Shown one piece after another: positions 7,609 through 13,993 of a stretch of DNA of 22,863 nucleotides. The notes under the pieces were generated by a model. That model made no database searches and was not told where the DNA came from. It saw only the letters and a program-made list of their open reading frames with translations. Every line of letters begins with the position of its first letter. Within the stretch, counting starts at the first letter, position 1. Made by a program: the position numbers and the translations under genes. The stretch covers positions 1 through 22,863 of the IMG/VR virus record IMGVR_UViG_3300036850_000052. The stretch is one strand, 5' to 3'. The DNA is from a virus.

Positions 7609-8515
7609 CGCTTCCTCGGCTTGACGCTCCACAGGCTGGCCCGCGGATACTTCCGCTTCTCGGCGACCCCGGCCTGCGCCTCCTCAAGGGCCAGTCGCGC
7701 CGTGCACGTCGTCTCGGTGATCTCCCACCCGGGACCCTCGGCCTCAGGGATCAGAGTCAGCGCGGCTGGCTGACCACACCCGCATGGACAGGGGCGTTCC
7801 CGGTACAGCGACAAGGCGAGCACCTCGGCCCGGTCCTGTTCCGTCCAGCGTGGTTCGCTCTTGGTCACCGACCGCATGAGCCGGCCCGCGTCGTCGTACT
7901 CGTACTCGGTGACCTCGGCCGGCTCGCGGCCGTCGAACCTAGACCCGGGGATACCGAGCCGTTCGGCGGCCTCTACTCGTCGGCGGAAACCCGGTTGATC
8001 CGCGATGCGGCGAGCGAGAAAGGGACGTCGATTTCACCCCGGTTGAGACCCCACGCCGCATCCGACAACTGCTCGTACTGCTTGTCGGTCAGCGCCGCCT
8101 CGGTGCGCCGCCACTTCTCGTCGTCCAGCACCGGGTCGATGAGGCAGGCGCGGATCAACGCGTCCCAGAACGTCTCGACATTCATGCCCATGAACTTGTC
8201 CGCGTCGACCAGCTCACCGTCGTCGCCACGCCGCGGCGGATGCGCAGCGATCAACGCACGGAACTTCGGCTTCGGCATCGCCCGAAGCCGGAACAGGTAC
8301 GTGTGCTCCCGCATCTCCGCCTGCAGGGCGTCCATCCGGTCAAGCAACGCGCCGACGCCGTTGCCGTCCAGGCTGTCGGAGTTCTTGCGTTGCGCCTCGG
8401 TGAGTTGCCGATCGAGCTCTTCGAATTCGGCGGCCAGGTCTCCGCGCAGGCACACCGGTACGGTCTTCTCCGGCAGCTTCGCCCCGTCGAGCAGGGCGTC
8501 GAAGTCGGCGCTCAC
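7605..8515 (-). CDS. Tail assembly chaperone G-T, made by -1 ribosomal frameshift
   Basis: The long product shares its first 166 residues with chaperone G. It then shifts to the -1 frame at the CCCTTTC heptamer (8024-8018) and ends at 7605, giving about 303 residues. The -1 frame is open from the slip site onward and reads LARRIADQPGFRRRVEAAER, then GIPGSRFDGREPAEVTEYEY. This is the familiar start of the T part in actinophage chaperones. The remaining T region has a Cys cluster (CPCGCG) and the WTEQDRAEVLALSLY segment. G-T coats the tape measure protein during tail assembly and recruits major tail protein. The join is complement(8018..8515) with complement(7605..8018), the base at 8018 being read twice. 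The ATG at 7877 inside T is not the expected start. Confidence 0.85.
7973..8515 (-). CDS. Tail assembly chaperone G
   Basis: This 180-residue zero-frame product is an acidic, mainly helical protein (VSADFDALLDGAKLPEKTVP at the N-terminus, then DLAAEFEELDRQLTEAQRK). It holds the place of lambda gpG and its actinophage equivalents before the tape measure gene. The start is the GTG at 8515, which overlaps the stop of the upstream gene as GTGA; the longer frame to 8545 would overlap further and starts with an unlikely sequence. The slippery CCCTTTC near the 3' end supports the family call. The normal G product should be in large excess over G-T. Confidence 0.88.
   Translation of the reverse strand: MSADFDALLDGAKLPEKTVPVCLRGDLAAEFEELDRQLTEAQRKNSDSLDGNGVGALLDRMDALQAEMREHTYLFRLRAMPKPKFRALIAAHPPRRGDDGELVDADKFMGMNVETFWDALIRACLIDPVLDDEKWRRTEAALTDKQYEQLSDAAWGLNRGEIDVPFSLAASRINRVSADE
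8018..8024 (-). promoter_or_regulatory. Programmed -1 frameshift slippery heptamer CCCTTTC
   Basis: On the coding strand the codons are GTC CCT TTC, so the heptamer C-CCT-TTC sits in the correct X XXY YYZ phase. Codon CCT is codon 165 counted from the GTG at 8515. After a -1 slip both tRNAs can re-pair (CCC, TTT), and the new frame stays open through the T region to 7605. A nearby GGGTTTC (7992-7986) is out of phase. Confidence 0.85.
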
Positions 8516-8811
8516 GCGATCAGGCCTTCCGTGAATTCCGGCCAACTCGGCTCGGCGCCGAGATCAACCACGACGGGCCGAGATGCGATCTGCTGACTGG
8601 CCTGGTCGATGTATTTGTGGCCATCACTGTTGCGCAGATGCTCCGTGACGTGCAGCTCCCAGCCGCCCCGGCCGCGGACGATCGCGAACTTAGCGCCGAT
8701 GTCGGCCGGCACGAGTCCTAGCGCGCTCACCCACTCGATGCATGCCCTCAGGTGGTTGGGGGCGAGCAGTGAGGTGTCCACTCGGTAGGGGACATACGGA
8801 TTGGTTGCCAT
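8512..8811 (-). CDS. Hypothetical protein between major tail protein and tail chaperone
   Basis: This is a 99-residue soluble protein with a possible small alpha/beta fold: AKFAIVRGRGGWELHVTEHL in the middle and RPVVVDLGAEPSWPEF near the end. A strong Shine-Dalgarno (AGGAGAG) lies six bases before the ATG. It is the first gene after the hairpins that follow the major tail protein gene, and its stop overlaps the chaperone start as GTGA, so the two are likely coupled. In most siphophages the chaperone directly follows the major tail protein, so this is an extra gene. I do not recognise a family. Confidence 0.78.
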   Translation of the reverse strand: MATNPYVPYRVDTSLLAPNHLRACIEWVSALGLVPADIGAKFAIVRGRGGWELHVTEHLRNSDGHKYIDQASQQIASRPVVVDLGAEPSWPEFTEGLIA

Positions 8812-8845
8812 GGTTCTCTCCTGATCCCGAACATCCCGAACGGAA

Positions 8846-8881
8846 GTGCCCGGCCGACGGTTCGGGGCGTCGGCCGGGCAC
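8846..8881 (-). terminator. 14-bp perfect hairpin downstream of the major tail protein terminator
   Basis: The arms 8846-8859 (GTGCCCGGCCGACG) and 8868-8881 are perfect reverse complements around an 8-base loop. The stem is very GC-rich and lies directly after the U-tract of the preceding terminator on the minus strand. It lacks a U-tract of its own (followed by TTCC). It could act as a second, back-up terminator, a 3' end stabiliser protecting the major tail protein mRNA, or an attenuator. Confidence 0.7.
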
Positions 8882-8882
8882 G

Positions 8883-8903
8883 AAAAAACCGCCCGATAGG
8901 CGG
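8883..8903 (-). terminator. Rho-independent terminator after the major tail protein gene
   Basis: Read on the minus strand: CCGCC, loop TATCG, GGCGG, then TTTTTT (8888-8883). This is a compact canonical intrinsic terminator 25 bases beyond the major tail protein stop. Because no promoter is visible before the next gene, partial read-through probably feeds the downstream tail genes. That would set a high ratio of major tail protein to tape measure and chaperones. Confidence 0.85.
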
Positions 8904-8928
8904 CTGACTTGACGGAAGGTTGACGGAA

Positions 8929-9408
8929 CTAGGCGACCGTTGCGCGCAGCGACGGCGATGCCGTCACCTTGATCGGGATCTCGTACCGCTCCACCGTGTT
9001 CGGCGCCGGGTCCATGCGAGACACCTCGCCGCACAGCGCCGGGTACACCTCGACGGCCTGCGCCGACGCCCACGCCGTGGTCGACGCGATCGACCGGCGG
9101 ATCACCACATAGCCGGCCGTGTCGCGGGTCAGCGTGGTGAAGATGGTGTCGCTGCCGGACTGTTTCTTCAGCCGCAGCATCGTGTTGCTGAAGCTGGTCC
9201 GGCCGTTCACGGTCGTGTTGAACGTCGAGTCCAGCGCCGACGTGTCCACGTCGGCGGTGTCCGGGTTGAAGCCGTTCAGACCGTCCGCGGTCAGTGTCGA
9301 CTGCAGCGCGATGCCGGCGTTCAGCTCGGCTACCGTCGGCGCGGCGGTGTTCGCGATGGTCGTGACCCAGTACGCGCGGGTCTTGCCATCAGCGGTGATG
9401 TCGGGCAT
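8929..9408 (-). CDS. Major tail protein (tail tube subunit)
   Basis: This 159-residue beta-rich protein begins MPDITADGKTRAYWVTTIAN, in the style of actinophage major tail proteins. It is predicted to stack as rings forming the tail tube. The fold looks like alternating strands (TIFTTLTRDTAGYVVIRRS, RYEIPIKVTASPSLRATVA). An AAGGAG ribosome site overlaps the stop of the upstream gene, four bases before this ATG, suggesting strong translation. The gene is followed by an intrinsic terminator plus a long hairpin, as expected for a highly expressed structural gene. Position between tail terminator and chaperones supports the call. Confidence 0.85.
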   Translation of the reverse strand: MPDITADGKTRAYWVTTIANTAAPTVAELNAGIALQSTLTADGLNGFNPDTADVDTSALDSTFNTTVNGRTSFSNTMLRLKKQSGSDTIFTTLTRDTAGYVVIRRSIASTTAWASAQAVEVYPALCGEVSRMDPAPNTVERYEIPIKVTASPSLRATVA

Positions 9409-9412
9409 CTAC

Positions 9413-9760
9413 CTACTCCTTCTTGTCGCCGCTGGTGGCGGGCTTGCTGGTGGACTTCGGGGTCTCGGCAGGCTTGGCCGGCTCCGCCGCGGCGGCACGC
9501 TCCGGCGGGATCGCAAGATTCACCGGCTCGGGCGGGGCGCACGGCTGCCAGCCGCGGTCCGTCCACAGCGGCACGGCCTGGGCGTTGAACTTGCCCTTGC
9601 CGCCGTGATCGTCGTTCTGCAACCAGACGAACTCGAGGCCCTCGGGTTCGGTGGTCTCCGACCAGCCGTGAACCCTGACCCAGAAATCGCGCTCATCGGC
9701 ACCGTCGACAAGGGCCTTCACGCCGTCGACGTCGGCGATCCAGTACGTGTTCTTGGACAT
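9413..9760 (-). CDS. Small tail-associated protein with Ala/Pro/Lys tail
   Basis: The 115-residue protein has an N-terminal domain (SKNTYWIADVDGVKALVDGA, DFWVRVHGWSE, FVWLQNDDHGG) with several Trp residues. A disordered Ala/Pro/Lys/Thr tail (EPAKPAETPKSTSKPATSGD) follows. The ATG at 9760 is chosen because it sits 5 bases after the previous stop; the longer frame to 9865 would overlap the upstream gene and adds an Arg/His-rich stretch. Its place directly before the major tail protein is typical of small actinophage genes without known function. It may be structural or assist tail assembly. Confidence 0.78.
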   Translation of the reverse strand: MSKNTYWIADVDGVKALVDGADERDFWVRVHGWSETTEPEGLEFVWLQNDDHGGKGKFNAQAVPLWTDRGWQPCAPPEPVNLAIPPERAAAAEPAKPAETPKSTSKPATSGDKKE

Positions 9761-9765
9761 GCGGC

Positions 9766-10098
9766 TTAGGCCCTCCACAACTCGTAGGTGACGCCGGTGG
9801 TCGGCGTGAAGGTGACGGTTGCGACGCCGGTAGCCGGATTGACCGCCGCATTCGGGATCAGCCATTGCCGGCTACCGGTTGCGGGCATGGCCTGCCCGGT
9901 GACGGTGCCCGGGTTGCCGGACGCGGTAGTGCCGGGATCAAGAACGGCGACGGTGGAAATCGTGCCGGTGGTGATGACCCGGATCCACACGCCCTCGGTG
10001 CCGAAGCTGCTCTGCGCGATGGTGTCCGACGCGGACGGCGTGATCGGCGTCGGCGCGACCGCGGTCGTGGTGACCGACTGAGATGCCTGGAGCGCCAT
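9766..10098 (-). CDS. Hypothetical small beta-rich structural protein
   Basis: The 110-residue protein is rich in Thr, Val, Ala and Pro, with strand-like segments (GVWIRVITTGTISTVAVLDP, ATVTFTPTTGVTYELWRA) and no charged clusters. It looks like a small jelly-roll or immunoglobulin-like virion protein. The ATG at 10098 is preferred over the GTG at 10107 because AAAGGGG lies eight bases upstream of the ATG. It lies between the tail terminator and the major tail protein genes; an HNH gene on the other strand separates it from the former. Function is unknown. Confidence 0.72.
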   Translation of the reverse strand: MALQASQSVTTTAVAPTPITPSASDTIAQSSFGTEGVWIRVITTGTISTVAVLDPGTTASGNPGTVTGQAMPATGSRQWLIPNAAVNPATGVATVTFTPTTGVTYELWRA

Positions 10099-10152
10099 GC
10101 GGCGCACCCCTTTCTGTTAATGCGTTCGCACGGGTTTATGCAGGTCATCGCG

Positions 10153-10158
10153 TACAAT
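10153..10158 (+). promoter_or_regulatory. -10 element of a leaderless promoter for the plus-strand HNH gene
   Basis: TACAAT fits the actinobacterial -10 consensus TANNNT and ends six bases before the ATG at 10165, so transcription would begin at or next to the start codon. No Shine-Dalgarno is present. The upstream context TCGCG matches the TCGTG before the -10 of the HNH gene at 18721. No convincing -35 box is seen. Confidence 0.65.
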
Positions 10159-10164
10159 GGACGC

Positions 10165-10758
10165 ATGGCCGAACAATGCTCAGACTTCGAATGCGATCGC
10201 CCAGTCGACGCTCGCGGCATGTGCCCGATGCACTATCGGCGCTGGTATCGGGCTCTCGGCCGAGGTGGACGCCATTTACGACTCGCGCCGATGGATCGGT
10301 TCATGAGCAAGGTCGACAAGGCGGGACCCATCCCTGACTACCGGCCGGATCTCGGGCCGTGCTGGTTGTGGACCGGTTTCATCGCGGACACCGGCTACGG
10401 CAAGTTCACAGTCGGCGCAACGTCACCACGTGGTGCGCACCGGTGGCTCTGGGAACAGATCAATGGTCCAGCGTCATCGAAGCTGCACATCGACCATCTG
10501 TGCCGGGTGCGACGCTGCGTCAACCCCGACCACCTCGAGTTGGTGACCCACTCGGAGAACATTCGCCGGGGCGCGCATCCTCGGTACAACTCGCTCAAGA
10601 CCCATTGCCCGCAGGGCCACCCCTACGACGAGGCGAACACCTACTGGAACGTGAAGGGCACATCACGAAGCTGCCGGACATGCGAACGCGAACGGAACCG
10701 ACGTCGCCGCGCTAACCGGGAATCGATCTCAACACATATTGATCGATCTGGTCCATGA
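10165..10758 (+). CDS. HNH homing endonuclease (HNH_3-type), antisense to late genes
   Basis: This 197-residue free-standing nuclease has an N-terminal Cys/His cluster (C5, C10, C20, H23). A CWLWTGFIADTGYGKF segment follows, then the beta-beta-alpha metal finger with H108/D110/H111 (KLHIDHLCRVRRCVNPDHLE), N120 and H123. A C-terminal zinc ribbon (CPQGHPYDEANTY...CRTC, 148-173) and an Arg-rich tail end the protein. The pattern is that of phage HNH_3 homing enzymes that cut one strand or both and spread their own gene. It is read against the late operon from its own leaderless promoter. Its 3' end overlaps the tail terminator gene 3' end by 47 bases. The ATG at 10165 is chosen from the promoter spacing. 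Confidence 0.92.
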   Translation: MAEQCSDFECDRPVDARGMCPMHYRRWYRALGRGGRHLRLAPMDRFMSKVDKAGPIPDYRPDLGPCWLWTGFIADTGYGKFTVGATSPRGAHRWLWEQINGPASSKLHIDHLCRVRRCVNPDHLELVTHSENIRRGAHPRYNSLKTHCPQGHPYDEANTYWNVKGTSRSCRTCERERNRRRRANRESISTHIDRSGP

Positions 10759-11116
10759 CCAGCACGCCCGTTGACTCGTCGCGCTGCGGCGGCGTCCCCG
10801 GCTCCCGCGTGATCGGGAAACACGTCCGGCCCGAGATCGTCGGCCGCACCGCAAGCAGCGCCGTCCGTGCCAGGTCGGCCATCTGCCGGGCCGCCTGCGC
10901 GTTACCGCCCACGCAGTGACACGTCACGGTCATCTCGAACCGCCACGGGTTGGCCTCGAAGTCGAACTCCGGATCGTTCGAATCGGGGTACACGAGCACG
11001 TACGGGGTCGCCGCCGGATCCGTGTTCGCGTCGACCTTCCCGTCGAACACCTTCCGCGGCGGCGTGATCACCGCGTTCAGCAGCGCTAGCACTGCAGCCA
11101 TATGCTCATCGATCAT
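10712..11116 (-). CDS. Tail terminator protein (tail-completion family)
   Basis: This 134-residue protein has an N-terminal helix (HMAAVLALLNAVITPPRKVF), then beta strands (PYVLVYPDSND, RFEMTVTCHCVGG), a helix (AARQMADLARTALLAV) and a final strand. This is the layout of lambda gpU / HK97 gp10-neighbour terminator proteins that cap the tail tube for joining to the head. The start overlaps the previous stop as ATGA. Position after stopper and gp10-like genes and before the major tail protein supports the role. The last 47 bases are shared antisense with the HNH gene at 10165-10758. Confidence 0.78.
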   Translation of the reverse strand: MIDEHMAAVLALLNAVITPPRKVFDGKVDANTDPAATPYVLVYPDSNDPEFDFEANPWRFEMTVTCHCVGGNAQAARQMADLARTALLAVRPTISGRTCFPITREPGTPPQRDESTGVLVMDQIDQYVLRSIPG

Positions 11117-11505
11117 GAGGGCCCGCCGAGCACGTCAGCGGCGGCCTTGTCCAGGAAGTGCTGCCAGCTCGGGATCTCCTTGTCCCCGGCCGGCCGGAAC
11201 CCGGGGTGCGGCGCCGACGTCGGAGTGCCGTACTCGGCGACCCACGCGAGCTTGCCTTGCGCGCGGTTGTGGTCGGCGCCGACCTCGCCCACGACCAGGC
11301 CGCCGAACATGTGCACGTCGTAGTTGACCGCGTAGGGCAGGCGCCGCAGGTGTGGCATGCCCTTCCACCGACGCTGCACGTCCCGCTTGATTTGCAACAT
11401 TGCCTTGCCGGTGACCTTGGCGGCCTCGGGCCGGATCTTCACGCCGGCGTTGCGCAGGTCCGTCTGGAGCTCGTCGAAACCGAACTTCTCGAACCGCAGC
11501 GTCAC
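11113..11505 (-). CDS. HK97 gp10-like neck / tail completion protein
   Basis: The protein has 130 residues. The start is taken as GTG at 11505, which overlaps the stop of the upstream gene (GTGA); the longer frame to 11748 only runs antiphase through that gene. The sequence has a basic helix (KVTGKAMLQIKRDVQRRWKG), a central HMFGGLVVGEVGADHNR strand pair, and the typical gp10 ending VAEYGTPTSAPHPGFRPAGD with a C-terminal helix. HK97-gp10-family proteins act at the head-tail junction or in tail completion. The call is firm from the EYGT...APHPGFRPA motif and gene order. Confidence 0.85.
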   Translation of the reverse strand: MTLRFEKFGFDELQTDLRNAGVKIRPEAAKVTGKAMLQIKRDVQRRWKGMPHLRRLPYAVNYDVHMFGGLVVGEVGADHNRAQGKLAWVAEYGTPTSAPHPGFRPAGDKEIPSWQHFLDKAAADVLGGPS

Positions 11506-11891
11506 GACGTCACCTCGATGATCTCGGCGCGGCGGCTGGTCAGGTGCGTCTTCGACGTCACCGAGCGGATCACGTACACCCGGCCCACCAGGTCCGGATC
11601 CAGCGCGGAAGCCGTCAGCGTTATCTGGTCGCCCTCGAGCAGCCCGGTCACGGTGATCGGCACTTGCAGCTCGCGGCGCTCCAGCACCACGTACGCCTCG
11701 CCGACGTCGCGGCCCTGACCCTCCAACTGCCGGGTCTGGATCCGGCATTTGCCGGTGTAGAGCGTCGACCAGGTGGGGGTGATGACGCCGCCGCTGGTGG
11801 TCTCGCCGGTCCTGCGCTTGATCGTGCAGGTGTCCTGCATCAGGTTCTCAGCGGCGGCGCGGCCGCGGGCGAGCGCGGTCTCGATCGACAT
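11502..11891 (-). CDS. Head-tail stopper (DUF6093-like)
   Basis: This 129-residue protein has an N-terminal helix (SIETALARGRAAAENLMQDT), then a small barrel: CTIKRRTGETTSGGVITPTW, LYTGKCRIQTR, and strands to RVYVIRSVTSKTHLTSRRAE. This is the layout of the actinophage family I know as DUF6093, usually placed as head-closure stopper that gates DNA exit after packaging. It leads the neck run stopper, gp10-like, terminator, all joined by 4-base stop-start overlaps. The adaptor gene, normally its direct neighbour, lies 3.2 kb away beyond four extra genes. Confidence 0.82.
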   Translation of the reverse strand: MSIETALARGRAAAENLMQDTCTIKRRTGETTSGGVITPTWSTLYTGKCRIQTRQLEGQGRDVGEAYVVLERRELQVPITVTGLLEGDQITLTASALDPDLVGRVYVIRSVTSKTHLTSRRAEIIEVTS

Positions 11892-11903
11892 CGCGTCCCC
11901 CTC

Positions 11904-13577
11904 TCAACAGGGGTTTTCGGTTTCACCCGTGTCGGGCCGGACCGTGATGCCGGTGGACGGGCGCGCAGTCGTGGCCAGCGCGTAGGCGGTGCTACCCGTG
12001 TCGGGCCGGGCGGTGGTGCCCGTGGAGGGCCGCGGGGTGAAGCAGACGGCAACCGGGGCGAATCCACTCGACAACAGCGAAGCCGTCCACACCGGCCAGC
12101 GGAAGATCGGCCCGACCAGCAGCGGTTTGGGGCTGCCGACGGCCGGCCGTCCCAATGGTTGCGACCAGGTCAGGTAGTTGCGGGGGATCGTCACCGGTTG
12201 CCACGGCGGTCCGATCACCAGCAGGCCGGGGGTTCCGACAGCAGTAACGGCGGGAGCTGCCGGGGCGGTAAAGATGTCGGCGCCGGGAACCTGGGTGGCG
12301 GTGAACGGCGGGGTGATGATCAGTGGCTGTGGCGAGCTCGTGGCCGGGTTGCCGAGCGGCGCCGACCAGGTGATGGTTGTGTCGGGGATCGGCACGGGCG
12401 CGAACGGTGGGGTGACTACCAGCGGGCCGGGGGTGGCCACAGTAGTGACGGGTGGTGGTGGGGCGCCGGGGCCGAACAGCAGCGCGCCGGGAACCTTCGC
12501 CACCGTCGTGGTGGAGACGACCAGAGGGCCGCCGGTGCCAACCGCCGGGTTACCCAACGGCTTGTTGCTGGTGACGGCGACCGGCGGGATGGCAGGCCAC
12601 GCGAAGGTCGGGCCGGCGACGAGCGGTTCAATGGTTGACGCCGCTGCCACGACTGCGGCGGGCGCGCCGGGGCCGAGGAGCAGCGGCTCGGTGGCCGGGG
12701 CCGCCCACGGGGTGGTGACGACGAGCGGCTGCGGAGTGCCGGTGGCGGGGTTCCCGAGCGGCTCCGACGAGGTGACGACGGGTGGCGGGACGACGGGCCA
12801 GGCGAACGGCGGCCCGGCGACCAGCGGCCCGGGTGTCGGGGGCGGCGCGGCGACCTCGGGCGGCGGCGCGGCTGCCTTCTGCCGGTGCTTGAACCGGCGC
12901 CGCCACGTGCGCCCCGGCCGGGCACCGACGGCCCCGCCGCCCGGGGCGGCGAGCTTGAACGCGCCGGTGAACGCCGCCCACTGGCTGGGCGCCGCGGTGA
13001 ACGACCAGGAGGTGGGGTCGCTGCCGCCGGACGTGTTCCCGTAGCCCACGCACGCGTTCGCGTTCGCGCTCGTGTTGATCGAGCTGGCGTCGAGCGTGAG
13101 CCCGGACGGCACGGTGCAGGTGGAGGAGTTGCCCCAGTCCCCGAAGTAGGTGAACAGGAACTCGCTCGCCTTGGTGGACGAGTAGGTCGGGGCGGCCGGC
13201 GAGGCGGTGCCGTTCGCGAGCCCGCACGCCCCGTCGAGGCAGGCGGTGGTGTTCCCGGCGAGCAGGCCGGACACCTCCAGCGCGTCGCCGCCGAGGTTGC
13301 TGGAGCCGCTGGCGGTGACGGTGAACGTCGTCGAGGGCGTCGCGGGCACGTCGTAGAACCAGAGGCTGGACTCCACGTTGGAGGCGTTGACCGACGAGGC
13401 CCCCTGCGTCAGGGAGACGAGGTTGCCGTCCTTGACGGTGGAGACGGTCGTGCCGTTGACGCACGACACGAACACCGCGACCTTGTTGCCGGCGACCGGT
13501 GTCCCGGTGAACGTGATGGTGAGGGTGGTCGACGCGGTCGAGGAGTTGCTCTTGGACTGGACCCGAGCCCACGCCAC
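11904..13577 (-). CDS. Repeat-containing proline-rich virion protein with N-terminal beta domain
   Basis: The 557-residue protein starts at GTG after GGAAGG. Residues about 1-212 form a Ser/Thr/Gly-rich beta domain with eight Cys visible across it (for example VSCVNGTT, TACLDGACGL, STCTVPSG). A basic linker follows (RTWRRRFKHRQK, 223-234). Residues 249-516 hold four repeats of exactly 67 residues with core PLGNPAxGxPxPLVV, aromatic-Pro segments (GPPFAWP, GPTFAWP, GPPWQP) and no gaps. Each repeat looks like two half-repeats of about 33. The tail (512-557) repeats RPSTG/RPDTG and ends in Cys. The design suggests an extended fibre, head fibre or collar whisker. I know no precise family. No catalytic motif is seen. 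Confidence 0.8.
   Translation of the reverse strand: MAWARVQSKSNSSTASTTLTITFTGTPVAGNKVAVFVSCVNGTTVSTVKDGNLVSLTQGASSVNASNVESSLWFYDVPATPSTTFTVTASGSSNLGGDALEVSGLLAGNTTACLDGACGLANGTASPAAPTYSSTKASEFLFTYFGDWGNSSTCTVPSGLTLDASSINTSANANACVGYGNTSGGSDPTSWSFTAAPSQWAAFTGAFKLAAPGGGAVGARPGRTWRRRFKHRQKAAAPPPEVAAPPPTPGPLVAGPPFAWPVVPPPVVTSSEPLGNPATGTPQPLVVTTPWAAPATEPLLLGPGAPAAVVAAASTIEPLVAGPTFAWPAIPPVAVTSNKPLGNPAVGTGGPLVVSTTTVAKVPGALLFGPGAPPPPVTTVATPGPLVVTPPFAPVPIPDTTITWSAPLGNPATSSPQPLIITPPFTATQVPGADIFTAPAAPAVTAVGTPGLLVIGPPWQPVTIPRNYLTWSQPLGRPAVGSPKPLLVGPIFRWPVWTASLLSSGFAPVAVCFTPRPSTGTTARPDTGSTAYALATTARPSTGITVRPDTGETENPC
11926..12037 (-). repeat. Short tandem repeat coding RPSTG/RPDTG motifs
   Basis: Two similar segments of about 43 bases (11926-11968 and 11995-12037) share an identical 15-base start (CCCGTGTCGGGCCGG on the plus strand) and lie 69 bases apart. 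Each encodes RPSTGxTxRPDTGxT, giving a 23-residue period at the C-terminus of the repeat protein. The pattern points to slippage or unequal recombination at the 3' end of the gene. Confidence 0.75.
12030..12833 (-). repeat. Four in-phase 201-bp coding repeats (4 x 67 residues)
   Basis: Units are 12633-12833, 12432-12632, 12231-12431 and 12030-12230 in reading order. Each codes 67 residues beginning with PG/IE plus (P/L)LV and carrying PLG(N/R)PA at unit positions 25-30. Units 1 and 2 are most alike (PLVAGPxFAWP); unit 4 is the most diverged. Equal unit length despite divergence implies a structural constraint on the period. DNA identity is only moderate, so the duplication is not recent. Confidence 0.85.
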
Positions 13578-13596
13578 GTCAGGCCCGCCTTCCGGG

Positions 13597-13971
13597 TTAC
13601 GGGACGGTCGTTACGGAACCCGCGATGACGACCTGCACCGGCCCGCTGACGGTGATGACCGCCCCCACCACCGTCGCGCCGGGGTTCATCCCGCCGACGC
13701 TGACCGCGTTCGCGTCGACCTGGCCGTGGTGGTCGGTGAAGATGCCGCCCGTCGTGGTGAGGCCCCCGCCCTCGTCGTTCCAGGTCACCCCGTCCGGCGA
13801 CGACTGGATCGACATCTCGAACGTGGTGGTGGCGTCCAGCTCGTTGAGGCCGCCGGGCACGGTCCGGTCGATCGTCACCGAGAAGCCCGTCGTGCCGGGC
13901 GGTATGTCGAACGGCCCGGCGAACGTGGTGCCGACGGGAAGGGTGGACTGCGAGATCGGCGTGACTGTCAC
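13597..13971 (-). CDS. Hypothetical beta-sandwich virion protein
   Basis: The 124-residue protein is nearly all strand-forming: an opening VTPISQSTLPVGTTFAGPFD, TGFSVTIDRTVPGG, FEMSIQSSPDGVTWNDEGGG, and closing GAVITVSGPVQVVIAGSVTT. The SxDGxxWxDEGG segment is found in many phage and bacterial beta domains that bind surfaces or other virion proteins. It starts at a GTG with a GAGGGG ribosome site. It belongs to the four-gene accessory block between adaptor and stopper. The role is unknown; capsid decoration or an appendage is plausible. Confidence 0.72.
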   Translation of the reverse strand: MTVTPISQSTLPVGTTFAGPFDIPPGTTGFSVTIDRTVPGGLNELDATTTFEMSIQSSPDGVTWNDEGGGLTTTGGIFTDHHGQVDANAVSVGGMNPGATVVGAVITVSGPVQVVIAGSVTTVP

Positions 13972-13993
13972 AGGCGGGGTTCCCCTCTCACAT

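Noticed and set aside
7986-7992. GGGTTTC as an alternative chaperone slip site
   Set aside because: In the G frame the codons are CGG GTT TCC, so the heptamer is not in X XXY YYZ phase.
11904-11960. RPDTG near the C-terminus as a sortase LPxTG signal
   Set aside because: The Leu-Pro is missing, no hydrophobic segment or basic tail follows, and the motif is part of an internal repeat.
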